Shown piece by piece: positions 55,467 to 63,688 of a DNA stretch of 64,000 nt. The notes beneath the pieces were generated by a model, which worked only from the letters and a program-made list of their open reading frames with translations, ran no database searches and had not been told where the DNA came from. The first letter of the stretch is position 1. Every line of letters starts with the position of its first letter. Source of the stretch: Castellaniella sp. (GTDB taxonomy: Bacteria > Pseudomonadota > Gammaproteobacteria > Burkholderiales > Burkholderiaceae_B); NCBI GenBank assembly GCA_019104865.1, contig JAHRWZ010000024.1, positions 80,882-144,881 on the forward strand, read 5' to 3'. A program made the translations under genes and the position numbers.

Positions 55467-57196
55467 GATGCCGGGTCCTGCGCGGGATCCGCCGCCAGCG
55501 CCGATCGCCCCTGACGGACGGTTCGCCGGGAGAACAGCTGGATATCCAGCGCGGCCGGCCCGACAAAACCATCCGGCAACAGGCCGCAGCCGCTGAACAC
55601 GGCCGGCGGCCCAGCCTGCCCGATGAAGAGATCCTGCAGCTGGATGCGACCGTTTTCGATACCGGTCACCTGGACGATGGCGCTGACCAGACGCCGGCCA
55701 TCGGCAGCCCGCACGAGCTGGACGATCACATCGATGCTCGCGGCGACATGTTCCCGCACGGCCACCAGGGGCAAGTCCATGCCGGCCATCAGAATCATGG
55801 TTTCCAGCCGGCCCAGGGCATCCCGGGGACTGTTGGCATGCAGCGTGGTCAGGGAGCCCTCGTGCCCGGTGTTCATGGCCGCCAGCATGTCAAAGGCCTC
55901 GCCGCCTCGGCATTCCCCAACGACGATCCGGTCGGGACGCATCCGCAAGGCATTACGCACCAGATCGCGGATCTCCACGCGACCGCGCCCTTCGATGTTG
56001 GGTGGGCGGGCTTCCAGGCTGACCAGGTGGCCATGGTTCAGCCGCAATTCCGCCGCGTCTTCGATGGTGATGATGCGTTCACTGGCGGGGATGGCATTCG
56101 ACAGGATGTTAAGCAGGCTGGTCTTGCCCGATCCGGTCCCGCCGGAGACGATCAGATTCTTCCGATGCCGCACGCAGTGCGTCAGGAATTCGGCCATGGG
56201 CTCGTCCAGCGCGCCGACGCCCAGCAGATCGGGCATGCCCAGCCGGCGAACGGGAAACTTGCGGATGGTCAGGCTTGCGCCTCGCAAGGCGATCGGCGCA
56301 ATGACAGCATTGACCCGCGAACCATCCCGCAGCCGCGCATCCACCATCGGCGCGCTATCGTCGATCCGCCGTCCCAGCGGGGCGACGATCCGGTCGATGA
56401 TGCCCAGCACCGCCTGCTCGCTGCTGAAGCTGGCGGCATCCCGGGTCAGGCGCCCTGCCCGTTCGACAAAGATCTCGTCATGGCGGTTGACCATGATTTC
56501 CGTAACCCCCGGATCGGCCAGCAACGGCTCGAGCGGCCCCAGTCCGACGGCCTCGTCCACCAGTTCCCGTACCAGGCTTTCCCGGTCGATGTCGGACGGC
56601 AGGCCAGGATCCGCCGCGATCAGCTCGCGCAATACGCGGCTGGCCTCGGCCCGCAAGGCGGCATCGCTCATCCCGCCGATGTCGCGCCGCCGCAACTGCA
56701 AGGCGGCGATCAGGCCCTCATGTAGACGGCGTCGGTGAGCGAGCAATGCCGGACTCGGCGAAGCCAGGCAGACCTCCCGCAGCTGTAAGGCGGGCGCCTG
56801 CTGCCTCGATGCATCGCCAACCGCGTCATCGTCGGAAAATGCGGGTTGCGTGGTATCCGGAACCGGAGACGGCTGCAGCCCATCGGGACGGCTATCGGGC
56901 GATGAAGGCCGGCGTACGTGGATCAGGCAAGGACCGATGACCAGATCATCGCCTGGACCCAGCGGGCCATAGGAGGCGACCCGAACGCCATTGACCGTCG
57001 ATCCGAAGATCGACCCGCCATCCTCGAGCCAGAGGTCGCCGTCGCGCACCAGCAGGCGGGCGTGGCGCCGCGCCACGCGCCACGTCTTCAGCACCAGTCC
57101 GCAGTCCGGATCGCGGCCGATCAGCAGCGGCAGGGTATGCGATTCACAGACACACCGGCCATCCTCGAAAGTCAGCTCAAGCTCAACATCACTCAT
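55460..57196 (-). CDS. tadA: FHA domain fused to Tad secretion ATPase (TadA/CpaF)
   Basis: The 578-residue protein joins an N-terminal forkhead-associated domain (about residues 1-95: GRDPDC, RRHARL, STVNG) to a CpaF-type hexameric ATPase. The ATPase part has VTEIMVNRHDEIFVERAG, Walker A GGTGSGKTS (K358), the Asp box IEDAAELRL, Walker B RIVVGECRGGEAFDML and the His box TLHANSP. It powers assembly of the pilus. In the FHA domain the usual phosphothreonine-contacting Ser of the SxxHA motif is Ala (VARRHA), while Arg, His and Asn are kept. Standard CpaF proteins have no FHA domain. It lies between the secretin gene and tadB. Confidence 0.92.
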   Translation of the reverse strand: MSDVELELTFEDGRCVCESHTLPLLIGRDPDCGLVLKTWRVARRHARLLVRDGDLWLEDGGSIFGSTVNGVRVASYGPLGPGDDLVIGPCLIHVRRPSSPDSRPDGLQPSPVPDTTQPAFSDDDAVGDASRQQAPALQLREVCLASPSPALLAHRRRLHEGLIAALQLRRRDIGGMSDAALRAEASRVLRELIAADPGLPSDIDRESLVRELVDEAVGLGPLEPLLADPGVTEIMVNRHDEIFVERAGRLTRDAASFSSEQAVLGIIDRIVAPLGRRIDDSAPMVDARLRDGSRVNAVIAPIALRGASLTIRKFPVRRLGMPDLLGVGALDEPMAEFLTHCVRHRKNLIVSGGTGSGKTSLLNILSNAIPASERIITIEDAAELRLNHGHLVSLEARPPNIEGRGRVEIRDLVRNALRMRPDRIVVGECRGGEAFDMLAAMNTGHEGSLTTLHANSPRDALGRLETMILMAGMDLPLVAVREHVAASIDVIVQLVRAADGRRLVSAIVQVTGIENGRIQLQDLFIGQAGPPAVFSGCGLLPDGFVGPAALDIQLFSRRTVRQGRSALAADPAQDPASC

Positions 57197-57212
57197 GGGT
57201 TGCCTCCAGTGT

Positions 57213-58667
57213 TCAATGGGCGCCCTGCCATTGGGAGCCGGGTCCGATGACGCGGGGATCCCAGCCCGGTGCCGGCGCGTCCGGCGAGTGCCGCGGCTGG
57301 TTCCGGATGGGATTGATGAGGGCGGGAGGCGAGGGAAATGCCTGCCTCAGCACAGCCGCCGCACGCCCGATCCGGGTGCGGACATCCGGGTGATCGGCTG
57401 TCACCAGCTGCGGCGTGACCAGAATGGCCAGTTCGGTCTCATTGCGCTGGAAGCGGCTGGAACGGAACAACGCGCCCAGGATGGGCAGCGAGCCCAGGCC
57501 AGGCACCCGGTCGATGTTGTCGGCCGTGTCCCGCGACAGGAAACCGGCCAGCACCAGCGTCTGGCCGGAGCGGACATTGAATTCAGTCGCCGTGCGACGG
57601 GTCTTGAGAGAAGGGCCACCCGGAACCGACAGAGCCGTGTCCACTGAACTGACCTCGACTTCGATGCGCGAACGCACGGCGCCGTTGCGCTCGACCGAAG
57701 GCGTGATCCGCAATGACACCCCGTAAGGTTTGAACACGGTCTGCGTATTGCCGTTGCGATCCACCGTGCTGTAGGGGACCTCGCCACCGGCAAGGAATTC
57801 CGCAGTGGCCCCGCTTCGAGCCAGCAGTTGCGGCTGCGCCAATACCACGGCGCGCCCTTCCTGGGCCAGCAGGTTGATCTGCGCCGACAGCAGCGCATTG
57901 ATACCGAAGTAGCCTGCTGCCGGCGCAGCCGGGAACACCAGGGGCAGCACAGTCTCGCCGGGGCGGTCCGCGAAGCGGCGTGATCCGCCGTCCCAGCCCA
58001 GGCCGGCATTGAGGCCCCCGGCACTTTGGGGATTCCAGCGCAAGCCGAGTTCCCGCAACAGCGTCTTGGGCACCTCGACCACCTGCACATCCAGCAGCAC
58101 CATCTGGTCCCAACCCACCGTCCCGGTGAAATCCAGCAATTGCGGATAGCGCCGCCCCAATTCGGCCAGGCGCTGCCGGTCCCCGTCCGACAGGTCATCG
58201 CCTTCGATCAAGAGCTTGTCGCCCAGCGCCGTGATGCGCGCGCCCGGTATCCGTTCCAGAACCGCACGCAGTTCGTCCTGAAGCTGCCGGGCGCCTTCAG
58301 GCGCGACCTCGACCGAATAGCGATGGATCCGGCCATCCGCAGTCCAGGCATGCAGAGTGCTGAAACCCGGCTTGCGGGCGAAGACGATGACTTCTCGATC
58401 GTCCGTGCTGACCGCGTTGACGATCTTGCCGTCGCCTACCGCCACCCGGGCAACCCCGGGTATGCCAAGGACCCGGACTTCACCGACCTGCAGTGAAATC
58501 AGCGTATCGGCATCTTTGTCCGCGCCCTTACCCGCGGCTTCAACCCCGGACGGTACCAGCAACAGACCTACCACCAGCCCCGTCAGAACGAGGCGGCCCA
58601 GCCGCGTGGGCAGCCGCCGGGAAACACGGCGCCGACCCATATCATCACGGCGATAGAGACGGATCAT
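57213..58667 (-). CDS. cpaC: Tad pilus outer membrane secretin (CpaC/RcpA)
   Basis: The 484-residue protein has a signal peptide after a basic leader (hydrophobic about residues 25-44, ending GVEA), a pilus-assembly N-terminal domain (LISLQVGEVRVLGIPGVARVAVGDG), a BON-like region and a C-terminal secretin domain (about 240-430, VLAQPQLLARSGATAEFLAGGEVPY, GVSLRITPSV, LVLAGFLSRD, VPGLGSLPILGALFRS). It forms the outer membrane channel. It overlaps cpaB by 4 bp (ATGA) and ends 16 bp before tadA. Confidence 0.93.
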   Translation of the reverse strand: MIRLYRRDDMGRRRVSRRLPTRLGRLVLTGLVVGLLLVPSGVEAAGKGADKDADTLISLQVGEVRVLGIPGVARVAVGDGKIVNAVSTDDREVIVFARKPGFSTLHAWTADGRIHRYSVEVAPEGARQLQDELRAVLERIPGARITALGDKLLIEGDDLSDGDRQRLAELGRRYPQLLDFTGTVGWDQMVLLDVQVVEVPKTLLRELGLRWNPQSAGGLNAGLGWDGGSRRFADRPGETVLPLVFPAAPAAGYFGINALLSAQINLLAQEGRAVVLAQPQLLARSGATAEFLAGGEVPYSTVDRNGNTQTVFKPYGVSLRITPSVERNGAVRSRIEVEVSSVDTALSVPGGPSLKTRRTATEFNVRSGQTLVLAGFLSRDTADNIDRVPGLGSLPILGALFRSSRFQRNETELAILVTPQLVTADHPDVRTRIGRAAAVLRQAFPSPPALINPIRNQPRHSPDAPAPGWDPRVIGPGSQWQGAH

Positions 58668-59704
58668 GGGGAAGGCTCCTGTGCGGGAAATGAAGAATCC
58701 GGATCGGGCGGCAGCGACCCCCGGATGCCATCGGTGTCATCCGCCGCCCCTTGCGCTTCGCGGGCGAACCAGACGGAATCCTGATCTTCGGATCCGGACG
58801 TCATGCCCATGCGCCGCCAGGCGCTGCTCAGCGCCTGGCCTGCCGGCATGTCAAACCACCCTAGACCCGGCCGGGCACGCAAGCCCCCCGGCAGAGCCCA
58901 GGCTGGCAACCCGTGCGCGGTCGACGTGCCATACAGAATGACGGCCTTGCGGACAGGAGCCGCCGGTGCCGCGCCCACACCCAGCAAGGCAGCCAGATCC
59001 CCGCGAGCCGCCCGGCGGTCCGCCTGGGCATCCTCGGGATGGCGCAGGATGGCGGTCAGGGTGCCCGCCTGACGGGCCGCCACCAGCTTCACAACATCGT
59101 CGGGCGCGGCATCCAGCGTGACGGTCGAATAGGACTGATCCTCGCCCCCGGACTCTCCGGGCCGGGTTTCCCTCCCGGTGGCGAGCACCAGAACACCCTG
59201 CAGCAACGGGGCCGTCAGGCGCTTGCGTTGATGATCAAACGACACGTACAGGTCGATCAGATCCCCCGGCTGCAGGAGCCCGGACAAGGAATTGACCTGA
59301 TCGACCGGCAGGGTGATGGCGCGCCGACCCGGCGCCAGATGAGCCGAAAAGGCTGGCTGGGGGCGCGAAGCGTGAATTGGCAGGACCGCATCCCCCGCCA
59401 TCAGCGCCACGGTGAGTACCCTGCCCTCCAGATCCCCATAGCGGGCAGGTGGCAGGGTATCGCGCCCGACCCAATGGGCGGGGAAGCTGCGTAGGGCCAG
59501 ATCGTCCGACGTCAGACGGGTACCGGCCGGCAGATCTCGCGCCGCGACAATGCGTTCGACCATGGGCAACCGGGCCTGCTCCTCGATCTGGCGGACGCGC
59601 TCGCGCACGTGCAGTGCCAGCGCGCCTGCCGCCAGGGCGCCGATGCCCAAAGCAAGCGCGCCCAGGATCGCCGCCCGGGGAAGCCGTGGGACAGGCACTT
59701 TCAT
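58664..59704 (-). CDS. cpaB: Tad pilus assembly protein CpaB/RcpC (SAF domain)
   Basis: The 346-residue protein has one N-terminal transmembrane helix (about residues 12-32), a SAF domain (about 50-110, VERIVAARDLPAGTRLTSDDLALRSFP, with the typical G-D-AVL segment) and the RcpC domain (ITLPVDQVNSLSGLLQPGDLIDLYVSF). CpaB supports the secretin in the periplasm. The ATG at 59704 overlaps the preceding gene's stop (ATGA). The acidic C-terminal tail after residue 290 is not conserved. Confidence 0.9.
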   Translation of the reverse strand: MKVPVPRLPRAAILGALALGIGALAAGALALHVRERVRQIEEQARLPMVERIVAARDLPAGTRLTSDDLALRSFPAHWVGRDTLPPARYGDLEGRVLTVALMAGDAVLPIHASRPQPAFSAHLAPGRRAITLPVDQVNSLSGLLQPGDLIDLYVSFDHQRKRLTAPLLQGVLVLATGRETRPGESGGEDQSYSTVTLDAAPDDVVKLVAARQAGTLTAILRHPEDAQADRRAARGDLAALLGVGAAPAAPVRKAVILYGTSTAHGLPAWALPGGLRARPGLGWFDMPAGQALSSAWRRMGMTSGSEDQDSVWFAREAQGAADDTDGIRGSLPPDPDSSFPAQEPSP

Positions 59705-60468
59705 GGCGACTCCTTGGGACGATGCCAGAACGTCACGCCGACCGAAGCCAATCGCGGCACCAGGTGCACGGATAACAGACCATGGCGCCGATGACGCCAC
59801 TGCACGGGAAACCCAGTTCCGGACTCTCGCGCCGATTCGGACGACGGGTCTTGACCGCTGACCGGGAAGGCCACGTTCGACGAAACGGCATCGGCCGGTA
59901 GCCACTGATCAGCCAGCAGATTCCGCCGTACCACAGCGGCCACCCGGCCCAGAGTCCCATGACAATCGAAGGTGGTGAGCATGGCCGATACGGGTTCGCC
60001 GCGGGTCGCCACACTCAGTACCGGCCGAGATCCGGCCGGCACGAAACGCACGGGATCGAATCGGGAACTGGTCGGTGTCTGGGGCACCAGGCTGGAAACC
60101 AGACCATCCGTGCCCCGCGCTGCGGGCCGCAGCTGCGCCAGCCAGTGCTGTCCGGCTTCCCCGCCGGACAGCAGCAGCGTGGTGCCAGACCATTGCAGCC
60201 GTAACAGCCGCCGCCCGCCGGCTACCGCCAGCCGCCGGGCGGCTTCGCCAGGCGGCAGCGCGGCCCGAAAGCGCCGCAGCGACACCCTGGCGCCCGGCAG
60301 CTCGAAAGACTGTGTCGCCCCCCAGGTCCAGTGTGCGCCGCCGAGCGCACGCGCCGGATCCCAGTCGGGTGAGGCCACCGCAACCGATGCGGTGCTCGAC
60401 ACCAGCGCCGCCACCAGGACGCCACATCGGCTGGCCGCCTTCAGATGCGTTGATGTCCCGGTTCTCAT
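59701..60468 (-). CDS. Unrecognised exported protein in the Tad operon
   Basis: I do not recognise a family for this 255-residue protein. It has a likely Sec signal (hydrophobic about residues 15-32, VLVAALVSSTASVAVA, cut before SPDWDP), no later transmembrane helix, no cysteine pair of note and many Arg, Ala and Ser residues. It is embedded in the operon by 4-bp overlaps on both sides (TadE-like gene upstream, cpaB downstream) and has a strong GGAGG ribosome binding site. A periplasmic or outer membrane part in pilus assembly is inferred from position alone; it could stand in the place of a RcpB- or TadD-like component. Confidence 0.75.
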   Translation of the reverse strand: MRTGTSTHLKAASRCGVLVAALVSSTASVAVASPDWDPARALGGAHWTWGATQSFELPGARVSLRRFRAALPPGEAARRLAVAGGRRLLRLQWSGTTLLLSGGEAGQHWLAQLRPAARGTDGLVSSLVPQTPTSSRFDPVRFVPAGSRPVLSVATRGEPVSAMLTTFDCHGTLGRVAAVVRRNLLADQWLPADAVSSNVAFPVSGQDPSSESARESGTGFPVQWRHRRHGLLSVHLVPRLASVGVTFWHRPKESP

Positions 60469-61238
60469 GGCGACCTCCAGGGATTCAAATGCCGTGCCGG
60501 AACCCGTCCAGCCCAGAGGGCCAGCCAGTCCCATGACGGCCGGGATCGTTCCCAGGCCTCATCCACACCCTGCAGGCGCTGATCAATCCGCTGGCCGGCC
60601 TCGTGGGATGTGCCGGCCAGGCCGGACCAGGCCCGGTGACTTCCCCCCAGCGTGGCCTGGACCGCCATGTCTCCCGACGCCGCGCCCGAACCGCGCAGGA
60701 TCGCCGTGTGGCGTTGCAAGGACACAGCCAGTCGATCGAAGTCGGACAAGCGGCTTTGCGTTCGCGCCTGACCCTGCGTGCGCGCCCCAACCCGAGCGAG
60801 CCAGACGGTATCCTCGCCCAGCTTCAGCTCCTGGCGCAGGCTGGCCGCGTCCGGCACGGGATCGCCGGGCTCGGACGCTGGCCTCTTGGCCGACACATCC
60901 AGACTGAGCGCCGCCCCCGCCGACAATAACGGATCCCCCCGCCGGCTCCGCCAGACGTGACCGGATCCCTGCATGTGCCCGGGGACCTGTGCCGACAGAT
61001 CCGGCAAGGCCATCTCCTGATACACATAGGCAAAGGCCGCACGGCGACTGGCGTTGGACAGCTGAAGGCCGGCATCCTGCACGCGCCCCAGCCAGGCAAT
61101 CCCCACCCAGAGGCTGCCCAGTACGCCCAGCACCACCAACGCCTCGGCCAGCGCCTGGCCGTCCTGTCCGGCCACCGGACACGGCTCTGGCAAGCAGCCG
61201 CCTGGCGACATCGACCTGATCTCTGGATATCCCGTCAT
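60465..61238 (-). CDS. TadE-like minor pseudopilin
   Basis: The 257-residue protein has one hydrophobic segment near the N-terminus preceded by GQALAE (about residue 26 on), the prepilin-type processing pattern of glycine followed four residues later by Glu. The rest is soluble. TadE-like proteins are minor subunits or chaperones of the Flp pilus. I start at the ATG at 61238, one base after the stop of the TadG-like gene; a longer frame to 61397 lies inside that gene. It overlaps the exported protein gene downstream (ATGA). Confidence 0.75.
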   Translation of the reverse strand: MTGYPEIRSMSPGGCLPEPCPVAGQDGQALAEALVVLGVLGSLWVGIAWLGRVQDAGLQLSNASRRAAFAYVYQEMALPDLSAQVPGHMQGSGHVWRSRRGDPLLSAGAALSLDVSAKRPASEPGDPVPDAASLRQELKLGEDTVWLARVGARTQGQARTQSRLSDFDRLAVSLQRHTAILRGSGAASGDMAVQATLGGSHRAWSGLAGTSHEAGQRIDQRLQGVDEAWERSRPSWDWLALWAGRVPARHLNPWRSP

Positions 61239-61239
61239 G

Positions 61240-62571
61240 TCAGTCTCCAGGCAGCACGGCCAGTGGCGCCGCCAGCCGCGCATGCCAATACGGGTGGAAA
61301 AGATTGGGCGCCTCGTCCAGGTCGTCCGTGCGCCGTTCCGGCCGCGAGAACAGACTTTCCGCCGCACTCCGTGCCCTGATCCGCTGACCGTCGTCACCGG
61401 TCAGGTCCAGTTCAACGACGAAACTGGATGCCGCCTGATCCCCCATGGCCGGCGTCACATCCGGATAGCCGGCCAGCCCCCGCGACTGCCATGTCTGCCG
61501 GTCCCGCATCGCATACGACTCGGCCAGTGGATTGGCCTGGCCACCCACCAGATCCCAGTTGGCCGACGATTGCACCCAGCGCCAGAAATCCTGCTCGGAA
61601 AAGTCCGGAGGGGCCCCTTCCACCTGGTCCGCACTAGCGGCCTGCCCGGGCTGTGCAGGCATCCACGCCCATCCCATGGCATATTCGCGGTAGTAGCAGC
61701 CGATCCATCGGTTGGAGCGCACAGCATGAAAGGATTCGGTATCCCCCGCTTGCCAACGCCCCGATTCATCCAGCACGGTTGTTCCCCGACGGCGCAGCTC
61801 GTGGCGCATGCCAGGACAGCGTGGTTCGACCATCCAGGCATTGCGCGCCGTGTGATTTCTGGGTTCCAGAAACGGGTACAGGCGCGCCACGTCACGAACC
61901 AGGGAAAACAGCGCCGCATCCGGAGCGTGCCATCGAAGCAGCGCCGGCCAGTGATCGGCCGACACGATGGGTTGCAGTTCCCCTGCGAAACGTTCAGGGT
62001 AATGCGCGGCAAGCACGGCGCGCATCGCATCCAGACGGGCCTGCGGCAACCCTCGGATGAGGGTCTCGGACAGATCCCGCAGGGCGCCGTGGATGAAGGA
62101 CTCGTGCGCGGCGAACGCGCGCCCCAGTTGACCGGTGCTTCCTGCCTGCATCTGCAAACCGACGGCGGTCGACGCGGCCAGGTAGGCCCTGCCCTGGTCC
62201 GCGCCAAACAGCATGCCGATCAGATACGCGGGCGGATTGCCCTGCGCCAGACGTTCCGCCTGCGTCCCGCCGTAGAGCGCCCAGTTGCCCAGGGTCAGCA
62301 GGTGAGCCATAGCCAGCTGATGCGCTAGTTGGGCACGATTCAAGTAGGACAGGAAATTCAGCGTCCTCGCCTGCGTCAGCGCGCCGCTGTAGGCAGCCGC
62401 GTCCAGGCCATGCACCAGGCGGGTCTTGGCGGCGAGCACCTGACCCGTCGCAAAATAGCGCATCCACGCCAACCCCAGCAGCGCGACCAGCAACATGCCG
62501 AAGACCAGCACTTGACCCTGCTGCGAACGCCCGCTGTGGATGGCTGCCACGTCATTGCCCCGCAGCCGCAT
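61240..62571 (-). CDS. TadG-like Tad locus protein
   Basis: The 443-residue protein has an N-terminal QQGQVLVFGMLLVALLGLAWMRYF helix and a long extracytoplasmic portion, as in TadG-related (pfam Tad) proteins, followed by ARTLNFLSYLNRAQLAHQLAMAH, a conserved stretch of such proteins. The von Willebrand domain of full TadG is not apparent. Its start overlaps the pilin gene by 20 bp and it ends one base before the TadE-like ATG. Its exact role is unknown. Confidence 0.75.
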   Translation of the reverse strand: MRLRGNDVAAIHSGRSQQGQVLVFGMLLVALLGLAWMRYFATGQVLAAKTRLVHGLDAAAYSGALTQARTLNFLSYLNRAQLAHQLAMAHLLTLGNWALYGGTQAERLAQGNPPAYLIGMLFGADQGRAYLAASTAVGLQMQAGSTGQLGRAFAAHESFIHGALRDLSETLIRGLPQARLDAMRAVLAAHYPERFAGELQPIVSADHWPALLRWHAPDAALFSLVRDVARLYPFLEPRNHTARNAWMVEPRCPGMRHELRRRGTTVLDESGRWQAGDTESFHAVRSNRWIGCYYREYAMGWAWMPAQPGQAASADQVEGAPPDFSEQDFWRWVQSSANWDLVGGQANPLAESYAMRDRQTWQSRGLAGYPDVTPAMGDQAASSFVVELDLTGDDGQRIRARSAAESLFSRPERRTDDLDEAPNLFHPYWHARLAAPLAVLPGD

Positions 62572-62854
62572 TGCCGGTGAACGACTTCAGGGTCTTGGCC
62601 GCAGCCTGCGCCGCTGCGGAATCGGCCGCGGCCTGGGCCGCCCGGGACTGTTCACTACCGTCCTCGCCAGCGATCTCGCGGGCCATGGCGGCTGTCTGCG
62701 CCCGGATTACCTGACCGAATAATTGGTAGACGGCAATGGCGGCCACGGCCACCAGGGCCACAACGATGATGTATTCCACCATCGCCTGGCCACGCTGGCG
62801 GTCGGCGCGCCGTGGCAAGGTAAAACGCGGGGGGACACGATGGGATACGGACAT
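62552..62854 (-). CDS. flp: Flp-like type IVb pilin
   Basis: The 100-residue prepilin has a basic leader, the processing site GQAMVEY (Glu at +5, Tyr at +6 after the cut) and a hydrophobic helix VVALVAVAAIAVYQLFG, then an Ala-rich hydrophilic tail about 45 residues long, longer than in classic Flp (about 50-70 residues in total). The ATG at 62854 has GGAG seven bases upstream; the open frame above it runs into the promoter. It is the first gene of the Tad operon. A prepilin peptidase to cut it is not encoded in the window. Confidence 0.85.
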   Translation of the reverse strand: MSVSHRVPPRFTLPRRADRQRGQAMVEYIIVVALVAVAAIAVYQLFGQVIRAQTAAMAREIAGEDGSEQSRAAQAAADSAAAQAAAKTLKSFTGNAAAGQ

Positions 62855-62878
62855 GGCGGACTCCGGGAAGGCAGGACT

Positions 62879-62894
62879 GGCACCCAGTGTGCCG
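62879..62894 (-). promoter_or_regulatory. Possible sigma-54-like promoter or operator ahead of the Tad operon
   Basis: On the minus strand GGCAC (62889-62893) and GTGCC (62879-62883) give GG-N10-GC, the spacing of sigma-54 -24/-12 elements, about 25 bases before the pilin start. The two halves are also an inverted repeat, so an operator is equally possible. A chance match is quite possible in this GC-rich DNA. Confidence 0.2.
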
Positions 62895-62934
62895 CGCCCC
62901 ACCAGGCCCGCCTATTCGCACTTTCCGTCGTGGA

Positions 62935-62970
62935 TAAAAACAGCCCGGTCCGCTCTCGCGAAACCGGGCT
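62935..62970 (-). terminator. Rho-independent terminator of the ppa-FAH hydrolase transcript
   Basis: On the minus strand a perfect 8-bp stem (AGCCCGGT/ACCGGGCT, arms 62963-62970 and 62942-62949) with a 13-nt loop is followed by G and five T residues. It lies 17 bp past the hydrolase stop, insulating it from the Tad operon. Confidence 0.8.
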
Positions 62971-62986
62971 CTCGCGCCGGATAAAT

Positions 62987-63685
62987 CTACGCGATCCGCA
63001 GTTTCAGGGTGCCCAGGCCATCGATCCGGCCTTCGAGACGATCGCCCGCCACCACCGCGCCAACCCCCGCCGGCGTGCCGGTGAAGATCAGATCGCCGGC
63101 CTGCAATTTGAACAGCGTGGACAGATAGGCGATGGCCTCTGGGACCGGCCAGATCATGTCCGACAGATCCCCCGACTGGCGCGACTGCCCGTTGACCGTC
63201 AGGGCGATGTGGCCGGATGTCATTGGGCCCGTCTCGGCGACCGGATGCAGCGGCCCCAGGGGCGCGCTGTGGTCGAAGCCTTTTGCGGCGTCCCAGGGAC
63301 GACCGGCTTTCTTGGCCTCGGCCTGCAGGTCGCGGCGCGTCATGTCCAGACCGATCGCATACCCCCAGATGCATGCCGCCGCCTGTTCGACGGACAGGTC
63401 GCGCCCGCCCGAACCCAGCGCGGCGACCAGTTCGATCTCGTGGTGCAGGTCGGAGGTGAGCGGTGGATACGGCAGCACACCTTCGGCATCCGCCGCGATG
63501 TTCAGGACTGCATCGGCCGGCTTGGCGAAAAAGAAGGGAAGCTCACGCCCCGTATGACCCATTTCGCGTGCATGATCCGCGTAATTGCGGCCCACGCAAT
63601 AGATGCGACGCACCGGAAACCGGGCGGGGGTTCCCTGGACAGCCAGCAATGTGGCTGCCGGACATGGAATCACGGTGTCTGCCAT
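62987..63685 (-). CDS. Fumarylacetoacetate hydrolase family protein
   Basis: The 232-residue protein has the FAH C-terminal fold: YCVGRNYADHA near the start, the metal-binding Glu-x-Glu in DLHHEIELVAALG, a downstream Asp in GYAIGLDMTRRD, and FTGTPAGVGAV. Family members hydrolyse or decarboxylate acyl-pyruvates and related 1,3-diketo acids; this small form resembles acylpyruvase (YcgM/FAHD1) types, some of which decarboxylate oxaloacetate. The exact substrate is not determined. It follows ppa by 3 bp. Confidence 0.9.
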   Translation of the reverse strand: MADTVIPCPAATLLAVQGTPARFPVRRIYCVGRNYADHAREMGHTGRELPFFFAKPADAVLNIAADAEGVLPYPPLTSDLHHEIELVAALGSGGRDLSVEQAAACIWGYAIGLDMTRRDLQAEAKKAGRPWDAAKGFDHSAPLGPLHPVAETGPMTSGHIALTVNGQSRQSGDLSDMIWPVPEAIAYLSTLFKLQAGDLIFTGTPAGVGAVVAGDRLEGRIDGLGTLKLRIA

Positions 63686-63688
63686 GAT

